Shown here: piece by piece, positions 8,561 through 18,405 of the stretch
Position numbering within the stretch: the stretch's first letter is position 1
Layout of the letters: each line of letters starts with the position of its first letter
Origin: Spirulina sp. CCY15215
GTDB taxonomy: Bacteria; Cyanobacteriota; Cyanobacteriia; Cyanobacteriales; Spirulinaceae
NCBI RefSeq assembly: GCF_016888125.1
Contig: NZ_JACSWA010000583.1
Location: forward strand, 1-39,031
DNA length: 39,031 nucleotides
Direction: 5' to 3'
The notes under the pieces: generated by a model
What the model was told of the DNA's origin: nothing
What the model saw: only the letters and a program-made list of their open reading frames with translations
Database searches by the model: none
Program-made: the position numbers and the translations under genes

Positions 8561-11422
8561 ATGCCGCAATTTATTCCCCCCTTTCAACCTTCCCCCTCCA
8601 CTGTTGCCCCGACAACTGTAGAAGTTACCCAAAAATCTCTTACATCTCGCCCCGATCGCGGCATTACATTGTCAGAATTAGAGGTTATTCCTCAAGAAGA
8701 GCAATTTTCTCTGGACGAAGTTTCTCCCTCACTCCCAGAAAATTTTGCGCCGGAATTTGCCTTTTCCACGCTTCTTGATTTCTCGTTTTCTCCCGCTCCT
8801 TCTTTGGTTTCCCCTTCCGTCAAGCCAATCCCCTTGAGAACCCCACTCCTCGAAAATTTAGAAAAGGATTTACAACAGTTTCGCCTAGCCAGTAAACCCC
8901 AGCAAGAGGATTGGGATAATGTACTGGAAACTGTTGGGGGGGAACATCATCCCAAGCAAACCACTCCTGAAGTTATAGACCCACAGATGGATATAACTTC
9001 TCCCTCCATGTTGACTCCGGAAATTCCTCCTCTTCCTACCTCAGACGAAACTGTTTCCGTTACCAGTCAGGAAACATCTCCAACCTCCTTTAACGCAACA
9101 TTACTCAATCATGCCGAGGCGATCGCCATTGCCGAAACCAGTCCCCCAGAACGCTTTGAGCCGGAAGAATTCACAAATTCGGCCCGTCTCGGACAGCCTA
9201 TGTCTCTGGGTTATTTGCCTCAGATTAAGATTGCCAATTCTACTTTTCATTTTCCTGCACCGGATTCACTGACCGATGAGATGATCGCCTTTGCTGGGGA
9301 TCTGCCCTATTTTACGGCAGCCAATACCACACAGGGCGATCGCTCTGCCATTCGCTTGCATTGGTCGGGAGAAGAAATGGAGGGCTTACAAAACGATAAG
9401 CTCACTAATATTATTGTTCAAGAACGAGGTGGAGAGGTGAGAGAATTTGATTTAGATGCCCCTGCTTCTCCTGAAAATGATAATGATATAAACGAGAATC
9501 CAGATAGCGAAACCAGCCCGCCAGAGCCAGAGCCAGAACCCGAGCCAAGAACCTCAACCCCTCCCACCGGACTCTTAGAAATTAATGCCGATCGCCAAGA
9601 ATACGACGAAAATCAAAAAGTTGCCTATGCAGAAGGGGATGTTGAGGTACGTTTTGCCCAATCCGTTGTCACTGCCGATCGCGTGCGGATAAATTTGCCC
9701 AATCGCTTTATGAGAGCCGAAGGAAATGTGGCACTTAAACGAGGAGATCAAGTTCTGCGAGGGGAAATTTTCGAGTATCAGTTGGTCCAAGATACCGGAA
9801 CCATGCAACAAGCATGGGGAGAAATTTATCAACCCACCACCGCCCGAGATTTTAATCCCTTCTCGATTACTTCAGGGATTCCCAATGAGATAATCCCCGA
9901 TCGCCCTTTAAGCGATCGCCTCATTCAACAACAACCCATCCAAGACATCAGACAAGCAGAAGGACTAGATTTTACCCTCGGCACCAGTGTGAGTTCCGAA
10001 GGTTTGCCTTTTCCCTCCAGTGGCACGCGAGGGGATGTGAAACAATTGCGATTTAACGCCGATTATGTGGAGTTCGATAGCGATGGCTGGCGGGCAACTA
10101 ATGTGAGATTTACCAACGATCCTTTTTCTCCCCCCGAGTTAGAAATTCGCGCCGACACCGCCGAATTTAATCGACTCAATCCCTTACAAGATGAAATTCT
10201 CACCACTAATTCCCGCGCTGTTTTCGATCAAGGTTTTTCCCTGCCTATTTTTCAGGATCGCATTCTCTTAGATCGTACCCCCGATCGCGATGGACTTTTT
10301 AGCATTGGTATTGACGACCGCGATCGCGGCGGACTCTTTATTGAGCGAGGCTTTGGCATTATCCAAACCCCCAATCTACGTTGGTCGGTTTCCCCTCAAT
10401 ATTTACTGCAAAGAGCCGCATTAGAAGAGGGCTTTTTCTCTCCTAAATCTTTTGGCCTGCGAACAGATTTAAGCGCCAATTTTGACCGACGCACCCAACT
10501 GACAGTTTTTGGCAGTCTCAGCAGTTTGGATTTAGCCCAGATTGAAGATAATTTGCGCGGTAATATTAGCTTGGAACATCGGATCGGCGATTTGGGACGA
10601 CCTCACATTTTAACGGGGTCATTTAATTATCGCGATCGCCTCTTTAACGGTTCTTTGGGATTTCAAACGGTACAAACCAGTTATGGCGCGGTTTTAACTT
10701 CCCCACAACTGGTTTTAGGCGATACCAATATCAATCTCCGCTATCAAGCTGGGATTCAAGTGATTGAAGCCGACACCGATCGCGCCGATTTACTAGCAGC
10801 CGATCGCGAGAACAACCGCATTACCCTCGTGCGCTATCAAGGGGCTGCGAACTTAGCATACAATCTTAATCTCTGGCAAGGCAAAACCCTCCCCGCCACC
10901 CCCGAGGAAGGAATGCGCTATACTCCTGTCCCCCTACGTCCTTTTGTGCAGTTAAACACCTCAGTAACGGCAGTTTCTGGGTTGTACAGCAATGGCGATA
11001 CGCAACAATCCATTCAAGGAACCATTGGCTTACAGGGGCAATTCGGGCATTTTTCCAGGGATTTCTTCGATTACACGGGATGGAGTATTGCTTACTCTCA
11101 AGCGGCGATCGCCAATCTGTCTCCCTTCCTTTTCGATCGCATCGCGGATCAGCGCGTTTTATCTTATGGTATTACCCAACAAATTTACGGACCTTTTCGC
11201 ATCGGGTTTCAAAGTTCTCTTAATTTAGATACAGGCCGGGAAATTAGCACCGATTACCTTCTCGAATATAGTCGCCGTACTTATACGATTGAGCTTCGCT
11301 ACAATCCTGTTTTTGAATTAGGCGCTTTGCGAATTCGTATTGGCGATTTTACCTGGAGCGGGTATTCTGAACCCTTTGGGGGTAGTGGCGTGCGTCCAGT
11401 GGTTCAAGGTTTAACACGGTAG
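8561..11422 (+). CDS. DUF3769 LptD-like outer-membrane protein
   Basis: A large protein of the cyanobacterial DUF3769 family, regarded as the LptD/OstA counterpart that inserts lipopolysaccharide into the outer membrane. From the ATG at 8561 it has 953 residues. The first 330 or so are a Pro/Ser/Thr/Glu-rich low-complexity stretch with a PEPEPEPEP run. An OstA/LptA-like beta-jellyroll repeat follows (TGLLEINADRQEYDENQKVAYAEGDVEV is split over its start, then VTADRVRINL and RAEGNVALKRGDQVLRGE). The rest is rich in alternating beta strands, consistent with a barrel. No normal signal peptide is visible at the N-terminus, which is odd for an exported protein. The frame extends 15 codons upstream to a TTG at 8516; I prefer the ATG. 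It is probably monocistronic, ahead of a repeat-rich spacer. Confidence 0.85.
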   Translation: MPQFIPPFQPSPSTVAPTTVEVTQKSLTSRPDRGITLSELEVIPQEEQFSLDEVSPSLPENFAPEFAFSTLLDFSFSPAPSLVSPSVKPIPLRTPLLENLEKDLQQFRLASKPQQEDWDNVLETVGGEHHPKQTTPEVIDPQMDITSPSMLTPEIPPLPTSDETVSVTSQETSPTSFNATLLNHAEAIAIAETSPPERFEPEEFTNSARLGQPMSLGYLPQIKIANSTFHFPAPDSLTDEMIAFAGDLPYFTAANTTQGDRSAIRLHWSGEEMEGLQNDKLTNIIVQERGGEVREFDLDAPASPENDNDINENPDSETSPPEPEPEPEPRTSTPPTGLLEINADRQEYDENQKVAYAEGDVEVRFAQSVVTADRVRINLPNRFMRAEGNVALKRGDQVLRGEIFEYQLVQDTGTMQQAWGEIYQPTTARDFNPFSITSGIPNEIIPDRPLSDRLIQQQPIQDIRQAEGLDFTLGTSVSSEGLPFPSSGTRGDVKQLRFNADYVEFDSDGWRATNVRFTNDPFSPPELEIRADTAEFNRLNPLQDEILTTNSRAVFDQGFSLPIFQDRILLDRTPDRDGLFSIGIDDRDRGGLFIERGFGIIQTPNLRWSVSPQYLLQRAALEEGFFSPKSFGLRTDLSANFDRRTQLTVFGSLSSLDLAQIEDNLRGNISLEHRIGDLGRPHILTGSFNYRDRLFNGSLGFQTVQTSYGAVLTSPQLVLGDTNINLRYQAGIQVIEADTDRADLLAADRENNRITLVRYQGAANLAYNLNLWQGKTLPATPEEGMRYTPVPLRPFVQLNTSVTAVSGLYSNGDTQQSIQGTIGLQGQFGHFSRDFFDYTGWSIAYSQAAIANLSPFLFDRIADQRVLSYGITQQIYGPFRIGFQSSLNLDTGREISTDYLLEYSRRTYTIELRYNPVFELGALRIRIGDFTWSGYSEPFGGSGVRPVVQGLTR

Positions 11423-11448
11423 TTATCAGTCATAGGACTTACGCATAA

Positions 11449-11509
11449 GCGGGCAAGATGCCCGCACTACCATAATAAGAGAATACAGTAGTGGGAGCGT
11501 CTCGCTCCC
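11449..11509. repeat. Twin short hairpins of an interspersed repeat
   Basis: Two perfect 7-bp stems with 3-base loops lie close together: gcgggca/tgcccgc (11449-11465) and gggagcg/cgctccc (11493-11509). They are joined by AT-rich sequence and preceded by taggacttacgca. This arrangement resembles small interspersed elements scattered in cyanobacterial intergenic regions. The second arm of hairpin two is also the start of the 20-bp repeat array that follows. Confidence 0.6.
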
Positions 11510-11600
11510 TAGCTGCCTAATTCGCTCCCTAGCTGCCTAATTCGCTCCCTAGCTGCCTAATTCGCTCCCTAGCTGCCTAATTCGCTCCCTAGCTGCCTAA
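11501..11600. repeat. 20-bp tandem repeat upstream of purQ
   Basis: Five head-to-tail copies of a 20-bp unit (core cgctccctagctgcctaa) fill 11501-11600. The first copy differs from the others by one base (C for T at its second position). There are no spacers, so this is not a CRISPR. The array ends 32 bp before the purQ start codon and therefore lies in the purQ promoter or leader region. Confidence 0.95.
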
Positions 11601-11632
11601 TTCCTAAATCCCTCATTTAACAACTAACAATT

Positions 11633-12325
11633 ATGAACTTCGGTATTATTGTTTTCCCTGGCTCTAATTGCGATCGCGATGTGGCTTATGTCACGAGGGA
11701 TCTCTTGCAACAACCTACCCGCATGGTTTGGCATCAAGAGACAGATATTGACGATCTCGATGTAGTGATTATTCCGGGGGGATTTAGTTATGGTGACTAT
11801 TTACGATGCGGCGCGATCGCCCGTTTTTCTCCTGTGATTAACAGTGTTTTAGAACACGCCAAAAAAGGAAAATATATCCTCGGTATTTGTAATGGATTTC
11901 AAGTTTTAACGGAAGTAGGACTTTTACCTGGTGCTTTAATTCGCAATCGCAATTTACATTTTATCTGCGATCGCATTCCTCTCAAAGTTGAACGCACGGA
12001 TCTACCTTGGACCCAAAATTATACTGACCAAACTGTAGTTAATATTCCTATTGCTCACGGAGAGGGACGTTATTATGCTGAACCTAAAACCCTGAAAAAG
12101 TTAGAAAATAACAAACAAGTTCTCTTTCGTTACTCGAGTACTTTGGGACACACCAGCAAAGAATATAATCCCAATGGTTCTTTACATAATATTGCGGGAA
12201 TTATGAACGAAAAAGGGAATATTTTGGGGATGATGCCTCATCCAGAAAGAGCTTCAGATCCAGTTTTAGGGGCAACAGATGGGATTCATTTATTCAAAGG
12301 ATTATTAACAGGAATTACCCATTAG
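11633..12325 (+). CDS. purQ: Phosphoribosylformylglycinamidine synthase, glutaminase subunit PurQ
   Basis: Class I glutamine amidotransferase subunit that supplies ammonia to PurL in the fourth step of purine synthesis (FGAR to FGAM), working with PurS. The nucleophile Cys86 sits in GICNGFQVL, and the other triad members are His203 and Glu205 in MPHPER. The oxyanion strand is IIPGGFSYGDYLR. The length of 230 residues is normal. PurS, which often lies immediately upstream, is absent here: the preceding spacer holds only repeats. The next gene starts 21 bp downstream on the same strand, so the two are probably co-transcribed. Confidence 0.96.
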   Translation: MNFGIIVFPGSNCDRDVAYVTRDLLQQPTRMVWHQETDIDDLDVVIIPGGFSYGDYLRCGAIARFSPVINSVLEHAKKGKYILGICNGFQVLTEVGLLPGALIRNRNLHFICDRIPLKVERTDLPWTQNYTDQTVVNIPIAHGEGRYYAEPKTLKKLENNKQVLFRYSSTLGHTSKEYNPNGSLHNIAGIMNEKGNILGMMPHPERASDPVLGATDGIHLFKGLLTGITH

Positions 12326-12346
12326 TCTCGGAAATAGTTTGTTACA

Positions 12347-13216
12347 ATGCCCAGAAGCGATCGCCTCCAAGCCACTTTAATTGGCGCTACAGCAATTTTA
12401 ATGTGGTCAACCCTTGCTCTTTTGACTGCCTTAAGTGGCAATATACCCCCTTTTCAACTCACCGCAATGTCCTTTACGATCGCCTTTGCGATCGGGGTAA
12501 TCTTTTGGCTCAAACAAAGGATTAATATTATTTCTGCGTTAAAACTCCCCCTAAAAGTTTGGGGGTTAGGCGTTTCGGGATTATTTGGCTATCATTGTTT
12601 CTATTTTATTGCCCTCCAAAATGCACCGACGGTTGATGCTAATTTGATTAACTATTTGTGGCCGGTTCTGATTGTTTTATTTTCAGCATTATTACCAGGC
12701 GAAAAACTCAAATGGTTTCACATTATTGGGGCGATCGCCGGGTTCGCTGGGGCAGCATTATTGGTAATGAAGGGAAAATCCTTCACATTTGAATCCCAAT
12801 ACGCGATCGGCTATTTAGCGGCGTTGATTTGTGCTTTTACCTGGTCAAGTTATTCGGTATTATCGCGGTTTTTTGGTTCGATTCCTACCCATAGCGTCGG
12901 CGGATTTTGTGGGGTGACAGCGATTTTAGCAGGGATTTGTCACGGACTTTTTGAACCGACGGTTTTACCTATTGGTAGGGAGTGGTTAGCAATTCTGGGT
13001 TTGGGTTTGGGTCCTGTGGGATTAGCATTTTTTACCTGGGATTATGGGGTCAAAAAGGGGAATATTAAGATATTGGGCGCATTATCCTACAGCGTACCTT
13101 TACTCTCAACTATCCTGTTAATTTTGTTCGGTTTAGCGGAACCGAGTTCATCAATTATTCTTGCTTGTTTGCTCATTGTCGGAGGTGCAGTTTTGGCCGC
13201 GAAAGACTATTTTTGA
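12347..13216 (+). CDS. DMT/EamA-family exporter, YddG-like
   Basis: A 289-residue membrane protein with ten predicted helices arranged as two EamA halves (drug/metabolite transporter superfamily). The opening (ATLIGATAILMWSTLALLTAL) and the LNAPTVDANLINYLWPVLIVLFSALL-like middle segment (here ALQNAPTVDANLINYLWP) resemble the aromatic amino acid exporter YddG, so export of amino acids or similar metabolites is a reasonable guess. It sits 21 bp after purQ and may be read from the same transcript. Its stop is only 4 bp from the stop of the convergent pyruvate kinase gene, leaving no room for a terminator between them. Confidence 0.85.
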   Translation: MPRSDRLQATLIGATAILMWSTLALLTALSGNIPPFQLTAMSFTIAFAIGVIFWLKQRINIISALKLPLKVWGLGVSGLFGYHCFYFIALQNAPTVDANLINYLWPVLIVLFSALLPGEKLKWFHIIGAIAGFAGAALLVMKGKSFTFESQYAIGYLAALICAFTWSSYSVLSRFFGSIPTHSVGGFCGVTAILAGICHGLFEPTVLPIGREWLAILGLGLGPVGLAFFTWDYGVKKGNIKILGALSYSVPLLSTILLILFGLAEPSSSIILACLLIVGGAVLAAKDYF

Positions 13217-13220
13217 GAGA

Positions 13221-14642
13221 CTATCGCATCTCATGAATTTTCAGAAAATTTGTACCTTTATGTTTTTGAACGGGACTCCCTCCTAAAATGAGAATCTTAT
13301 CTCCAGAAATAGCTAACTTGCGATCGCGCAATGTGGCTTCAATGCGATAAATTAAAACATCCAATGAATCTGTCGGTCCTTCGATAAACATGGGCGCAAC
13401 ACCCCAAATTAAAGCCATGCGATGATAAAGATCGCGATTGTTAGTAAAGGCGACAATAGGGGCGCGAGGGCGTTCTGCGGCGGCTAGACTAACAGTATAT
13501 CCAGTGGTGGTAAAGGCGGCGATCCAGCGCAAATCGAGAACTTTATCGATGGTGTTTAAGGCTTCCGTGAGGGCGTGGGTTGCGGTGGATCTTTCCGGTG
13601 GGAGATTGAGAAATTCGAGTCCTGGTTCTACTTCTGTGGCAATACTGGCCAGCATTTCCACGGCTAAAACGGGATATTTACCCACCGCAGATTCTCCGGA
13701 AAGCATGACTGCATCGGTACCGTCAATGATGGCATTAGCCACATCACTCGCTTCAGCACGAGTAGGACGGGAGTTCTCGATCATGCTTTCTAGCATTTGA
13801 GTTGCGGTAATGACTGGGATACCGTGTTGATTGCAGGCACGAATGATTTTTTTCTGTAACATGGGGACTTTCTGGGGATTCATTTCTACCCCTAAATCTC
13901 CCCGTGCTACCATAATGCCATCGCAGGATTTGATAATCTCATCAAGGTGAGCGATCGCCTGGGGTTTTTCGATTTTTGCCAATACGTGAACATCGCTTGC
14001 ACCTCGATCTTTGAGAAATTCTTTAAGCGTATAGATGTCATTGATTTCTCGAACAAAGCTCAATGCGACCAGATCAACTCCTTGAGAAAGACCGAATTCG
14101 AGGTCTTGCTTGTCTTTCTCGGTCATGGAAGGCAGGCGAAGATTGAGATCGGGAATATTGACTCCTTTACGACTTTTGAGAAGACCCCCCCGCACTACCT
14201 GACAAGTTATGCCCCAGTCCATCACTTCGACGATCGCCGCTTCTAAGCGACCGTCATCAAATAAAATATGAATCCCCACCTCTGCTTCTTCGGGGAGATG
14301 GGGATAGTCGATGGGGACGCGATCGGGTTCGTTGTTGTAGCGATCGCGATCGATGAGGATAAAATTTGCTCCTTTTTCTAACCACGTTTCACCATTAGGA
14401 AGTTGACCAACCCGCACTTTAGGACCTTGCAAGTCTTGTAAGAGGGCGATGGGGGTATCGAGGTCTTGAGAGGCTTCTCGCAACAGTTTAACGGTATGGG
14501 CGTGATCTTCGTGACTGCCGTGGGAAAAATTGAGTCGTGCCACAGACATTCCTGCTTTTACCATAGCCCGGATCGTTTCTGGAGAATTGCTGGCAGGTCC
14601 GATTGTAGCAACAATTTTGGTGCGGTGAGGATGAATAGACAT
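13221..14642 (-). CDS. pyk: Pyruvate kinase
   Basis: Catalyses the last step of glycolysis, phosphoenolpyruvate plus ADP to pyruvate plus ATP, in the cytoplasm. Recognisable motifs are the N-terminal [12 protein letters not shown], substrate-loop residues in ARLNFSHG, the catalytic signature [12 protein letters not shown], and [13 protein letters not shown] followed by [11 protein letters not shown]. The C-terminal allosteric domain ends at KIHEMR, and there is no extra PEP-utiliser swivelling domain, so this is the short bacterial form. From the ATG at 14640-14642 it has 473 residues. The frame runs 27 codons further upstream (to 14723), but that extension is basic, unlike the family, and lacks a ribosome binding site, so I reject it. 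The gene converges with the DMT exporter. Confidence 0.95.
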   Translation of the reverse strand: MSIHPHRTKIVATIGPASNSPETIRAMVKAGMSVARLNFSHGSHEDHAHTVKLLREASQDLDTPIALLQDLQGPKVRVGQLPNGETWLEKGANFILIDRDRYNNEPDRVPIDYPHLPEEAEVGIHILFDDGRLEAAIVEVMDWGITCQVVRGGLLKSRKGVNIPDLNLRLPSMTEKDKQDLEFGLSQGVDLVALSFVREINDIYTLKEFLKDRGASDVHVLAKIEKPQAIAHLDEIIKSCDGIMVARGDLGVEMNPQKVPMLQKKIIRACNQHGIPVITATQMLESMIENSRPTRAEASDVANAIIDGTDAVMLSGESAVGKYPVLAVEMLASIATEVEPGLEFLNLPPERSTATHALTEALNTIDKVLDLRWIAAFTTTGYTVSLAAAERPRAPIVAFTNNRDLYHRMALIWGVAPMFIEGPTDSLDVLIYRIEATLRDRKLAISGDKILILGGSPVQKHKGTNFLKIHEMR

Positions 14643-14841
14643 AAATTCTGGGGAATGGGAAAAAATAGAAGATAACAATCTTTTGCGTCTATTTTTAGCG
14701 TGACAAACTCGGGCAGAAATCATTGTTTGCTAGAACACTAAAACCTGTTTATGTTCTTAAATAAATCTTGAGACTTTACGCAAGATATTGCTCAAAAGCT
14801 AATCTTTCTTTTTTCCTTTCCTGAAATTCAGCCTTTTCTGG

Positions 14842-15378
14842 TTAAAGCAACTTCATTAAAATTCTCGCTATATTCCAAGCATCATCGTGACCCCTATGGT
14901 GAGTTCCTTCTAAAGGGAGATCGAGCATTTCTAATGCCCGTGCCATGCCAACTTCTCTGGGCAAACTCTTCGCGATCGCGAACAATGTTTTAACATTCAA
15001 ATGACGCACCCCAAAAGGATAGTGCAGTCCTCGTGCCTGACACTGTTTGGCAAACATCCGGCGATCGTAGTCCCCATAACTCGCCCAAACTCTCTTCTCA
15101 GATAAGTATTTTTTTCGCAAATGTAAACAAGCATCGGCGAAAGATATTCCTGTATCAATTTGCTCTTGAGTGAGAGTTGTTAATTCCGTACAAAACTCGC
15201 TCACCGTAGAGCATTGCGGCTTGACTAAAATACTCACTTTGTCTTCAATTGTCCGCGTTGTTAAATCAATGGGTGCTATACCAATTTCAATAATTTCGTT
15301 TTCTTGCTCGGGGGGAGGAACTTTTTTCCAGCAAGTTGCTTCAATATCAATGACTAGAAGGCGATCGAGTTTAACCAT
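14842..15378 (-). CDS. DEDDh 3'-5' exonuclease family protein
   Basis: A 178-residue single-domain exonuclease of the DnaQ/RNase T fold, closest in style to the KapD/ERI-1-like group. The acidic residues are visible: Asp11 and Glu13 in VIDIEATC (Exo I), an Asp in ASYGDYDRRMF (Exo II), and the final HHRGHDDAWNIARI with the general-base His and the last Asp (Exo III). It probably trims RNA or single-stranded DNA ends; the substrate cannot be told from sequence. It lies upstream of pyk on the same strand, with a 199-bp gap, and is divergent from the Cys-rich mini-protein. Confidence 0.88.
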   Translation of the reverse strand: MVKLDRLLVIDIEATCWKKVPPPEQENEIIEIGIAPIDLTTRTIEDKVSILVKPQCSTVSEFCTELTTLTQEQIDTGISFADACLHLRKKYLSEKRVWASYGDYDRRMFAKQCQARGLHYPFGVRHLNVKTLFAIAKSLPREVGMARALEMLDLPLEGTHHRGHDDAWNIARILMKLL

Positions 15379-15589
15379 TTTGCAGGTCTGGGAGATTGAG
15401 AATATTTCGTATTATACCGTAATACAAAAAACAGGAAGCGCGATCGCCAAAATTCTGTTATTTCTGTCACCTCAATAGCTGCGCGATCGCACAAAAAAGC
15501 AAACCCGCGATCGTTTCACTTTCAAGGGAAAAGGAGGATGATAGCAACATAGAGCGCGACCGTCCTTTTTAATATTTCAATAGAGTTTC

Positions 15590-15829
15590 ATGAATTTAAC
15601 AAAACCTTTGATTTCAGCTTGTCGCCACTGTCGTTTTTATACCCCTGAAGGAAGACGTGGGGGAACCTGCCAAAAATTGAATGTTCCGGTGCAAAGTTGC
15701 TGGAAAGCGTGCAGTTTAGCGGCTCATCCTTTTGCTACTGTAATATGGAAAAAATGGGACTCAAGTGTTCTCCGCCTCGAACATTCGTTCTCATTAGAAG
15801 ATTCTCAAGAAAGAGTAGAATCTCTCTAA
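15590..15829 (+). CDS. Small Cys-rich conserved cyanobacterial protein
   Basis: A 79-residue protein with five cysteines: Cys11 and Cys14 (CRHC), Cys27, Cys37 and Cys41. The N-terminal half, from ISACRHCRFYTPEGRRGGTCQ to SCWKACSLA, resembles a compact family I have seen only in cyanobacteria. The pattern suggests binding of a metal ion or iron-sulphur cluster, but no function is known to me. It is divergent from the exonuclease gene, with a 211-bp spacer carrying several HIP1 cores. Confidence 0.75.
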   Translation: MNLTKPLISACRHCRFYTPEGRRGGTCQKLNVPVQSCWKACSLAAHPFATVIWKKWDSSVLRLEHSFSLEDSQERVESL

Positions 15830-16034
15830 GATGATCGCCTTCAATCCCAGGAACAATCACTGATATTAAACTTAAATGGGTATGTAATCTGAGCGCGTCC
15901 TTTGATTCATTCTGTAAGATAGACTAGGAAGCGAACAAACTGGGAAAATACTGGGTCAGGAGATTTGCGCTGACGAAGGTTGCGCGAAACGGCAGACATG
16001 GTTATGCAGTTTGAAAAAATTAGTGCGTAATATT

Positions 16035-18350
16035 ATGGCCAATTCTGCGGTTATTCTTCATTGTTCTCAATCGGATTGTCAAACCGCCAATCCCGATCGC
16101 CATCAGTTTTGCTCTGCCTGTAATACGCCTCTCATTCGGCACTATTTATGGACGATCGGCGCGGAACCCGAAAGCGATAAATTGGGAGAACTCATCGGCG
16201 ATCGCTACCATCTCCTGCAACCGCGCATTGTCCTCGACACAAAACCCGCCCTTCTCCCCGATTTTCCTGAAGAACCTCCCAAGGAAATTTTGCCGTATTT
16301 AAGGTTATTTTCTCAACGTCTCCACATTCCCCAAATTTACGGACGACTTCTCCCGGAAGATACTGCTTCACCTGCAACCTGGTTGTTAGAATACGGAACC
16401 CCTCTCGATCGCCAGCAATGCGAAAACGGGCAGGTTTTAACCCCTTTACAAGACCTCTGGCGACAGTCTACTGCTCTGCGTCAGTTAAACTGGTTGTGGC
16501 AAATGGCTAAGTTATGGCAACCTCTACAAGAAGAAGGCGTTGCATCCAGTTTACTGTCCCCTTCCCTCTTGAGAACCCGGGATTCTGTACTCAAACTGTT
16601 AGAACTACGACAAGATTTAGAACCCGTCACCTTGCCTCAATTGGCACAATTATGGCTATCTTGGGTAACAGACGCATCTCCCCTCATTCGCAAGTTTCTG
16701 CAAGAATTATGCGATCGCACCATTGCCCAAGAAATTACCGAATCTTCCCGCCTTCTCACCCTTCTTGATTATGCGATCACCCAATGTGGAAAATCTCGCC
16801 AATGTCGCTATCAAATTGTCGCCCGCACGGATACGGGAAAGGCGCGATCGCATAATGAGGATGACTGTTACCCCCCCGATGGGCAAGGATTAGACTCGGC
16901 GAAGGGAGAGTGGCCTCTCGCAATTGTCTGTGATGGAATTGGCGGACATGATGGTGGTGAAATTGCTTCTCATCTAGCAATAGAAGAGATTCACAAAAAA
17001 TCAAGTTCTCTTTTTAGTGTTCGCGATAAGCCACTGAAACCAAGTGCGATCGCGCAATTTCTCGAAAATACTGTTCTCAATGCCAACGATACCATCGGCG
17101 ATCGCAACAATAAGGAGCGCCGTCAAGATAAACGCCGCATGGGGACAACGGTGGTAATGGCTGCAGCACTCAACCAGCAAATGTTTTTAACTCACGTGGG
17201 AGACTCTCGCATTTATTGGCTCACTCGCAAGAGTTGCCATCAAATCACAGTAGATGATGATATTGCCTCGCGAGAAGTTCGTTTAGGCTATGCTTTGTAT
17301 CGAGATTCGCTCACTTTTCCCAGTGGCGGCGCTTTGATTCAGGCATTGGGGATGAATGCTTCTTCTCGTTTATATCCTACCCTCGATCGCATTGTTCTGG
17401 ATGAGGACTGTTTATTTCTGCTCTGTTCTGATGGTTTAAGTGACTATGATCGCGTCGAACAATATTGGCGATCGGAAATTGCGCCGATTTTAACCGGAGA
17501 CAAAGATATCGCGACGGTTTGCGATCGCCTAATTGACCTTGCCAATGAAAAAAATGGTCACGATAATGTTACCGTTGCTCTCATTCATTGTCAAATTACT
17601 CCTAGTGCGACCAAAGGCGGAAATATTATTAATTTTCCTCTCCGTAAGGAAAAAATTCAGAATAATCTCTCCCCAGTTGTTCCCGATCAGAGTACCATTA
17701 AAGCAGAAGAACAGAAGCAGAAAAACTCTCCCAATCTTCTTCTCTGGTCGATCTTGGTTTTTTCAGTATTATTAGGGGGTTTAGGTTTTTTATCTTATTC
17801 CTTATTTCCTGAAGTGCGCTATCAAACCAATCGACTGTTAGGCAATACGACAGTAACACCAAATTCAACACCAAATTCAACACCAAATTCAACACCAAAT
17901 TCAACACCAAATTCAACACCAAATTCAACACCAAATTCAACTGAAGTAATACCTTCTCCTGTGGCGAATAGTCTCAATTGGCAGCAATTAAATATTGGAG
18001 ATGGGGTTATAGTGGAAGAGGCGATCGCCCTGTCAACTTCTCCCATAAATTCGACAGAAACAACCCTAGATTTTGTACAAGTTTTACCCGATACAGTTCT
18101 CAAAATTATCAGTAAAAAAGAAGGCGAAGAGGGAGAAATTTGGTTAAAAATGCAAGTTTGTCTACCTAAAGGCGATCGCGCTAACAGTGGCGATCGCGCA
18201 GTTCAACTTCCCTCGCCTCCCGAGGCATCAGAGAAACCCCAAGAAACAGAAAAAATAGCAATGCAAACCGGATGGCTGCGAGTTGATATTGCTCCAGAAT
18301 TAGCAGGGAAATCCGTTAATTCTTCAGATTTACCCCGCCCTTGTCGTTGA
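16035..18350 (+). CDS. Zinc-ribbon PP2C-type protein phosphatase with membrane anchor
   Basis: A multi-domain signalling phosphatase of 771 residues from the ATG at 16035. Residues 1-35 hold a zinc ribbon (Cys10, Cys15, Cys26, Cys29). A helical region of about 200 residues follows. The PP2C catalytic domain runs from about 255 to 505, with metal-binding segments [48 protein letters not shown] and [11 protein letters not shown] single transmembrane helix ([21 protein letters not shown]) comes after it, then a linker with seven TPNS repeats and a C-terminal extracytoplasmic domain. The arrangement suggests a Ser/Thr phosphatase partnering with protein kinases and anchored in the membrane. A TTG-started extension to 16011 is possible but unlikely. 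The gene lies 55 bp before miaB on the same strand. Confidence 0.88.
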   Translation: MANSAVILHCSQSDCQTANPDRHQFCSACNTPLIRHYLWTIGAEPESDKLGELIGDRYHLLQPRIVLDTKPALLPDFPEEPPKEILPYLRLFSQRLHIPQIYGRLLPEDTASPATWLLEYGTPLDRQQCENGQVLTPLQDLWRQSTALRQLNWLWQMAKLWQPLQEEGVASSLLSPSLLRTRDSVLKLLELRQDLEPVTLPQLAQLWLSWVTDASPLIRKFLQELCDRTIAQEITESSRLLTLLDYAITQCGKSRQCRYQIVARTDTGKARSHNEDDCYPPDGQGLDSAKGEWPLAIVCDGIGGHDGGEIASHLAIEEIHKKSSSLFSVRDKPLKPSAIAQFLENTVLNANDTIGDRNNKERRQDKRRMGTTVVMAAALNQQMFLTHVGDSRIYWLTRKSCHQITVDDDIASREVRLGYALYRDSLTFPSGGALIQALGMNASSRLYPTLDRIVLDEDCLFLLCSDGLSDYDRVEQYWRSEIAPILTGDKDIATVCDRLIDLANEKNGHDNVTVALIHCQITPSATKGGNIINFPLRKEKIQNNLSPVVPDQSTIKAEEQKQKNSPNLLLWSILVFSVLLGGLGFLSYSLFPEVRYQTNRLLGNTTVTPNSTPNSTPNSTPNSTPNSTPNSTPNSTEVIPSPVANSLNWQQLNIGDGVIVEEAIALSTSPINSTETTLDFVQVLPDTVLKIISKKEGEEGEIWLKMQVCLPKGDRANSGDRAVQLPSPPEASEKPQETEKIAMQTGWLRVDIAPELAGKSVNSSDLPRPCR
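17856..17939. repeat. 12-bp repeat encoding (TPNS)7
   Basis: Seven perfect copies of acaccaaattca lie in frame inside the phosphatase gene and encode a seven-fold Thr-Pro-Asn-Ser linker just after the membrane helix. Perfect identity at the DNA level, including third positions, points to recent slippage. A 12-bp unit changes linker length without breaking the frame. Confidence 0.95.
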
Positions 18351-18405
18351 AAAAAATATGCAAAAATGCTACACTGAAAAAGTTTTTCTAAAACACTCAA
18401 AAACC

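Noticed and set aside
11501-11600. CRISPR-like array of 20-bp repeats
   Set aside because: The copies are directly adjacent with no spacers; it is a simple tandem repeat.
14643-14723. 27-codon N-terminal extension of pyruvate kinase
   Set aside because: It is basic, unlike the family, and lacks a ribosome binding site; the internal ATG gives the normal N-terminus.
17698-18103. Minus-strand reading frames across the TPNS repeat
   Set aside because: They are shadows created by the repeat having no stops in several frames; the plus-strand phosphatase explains the region.
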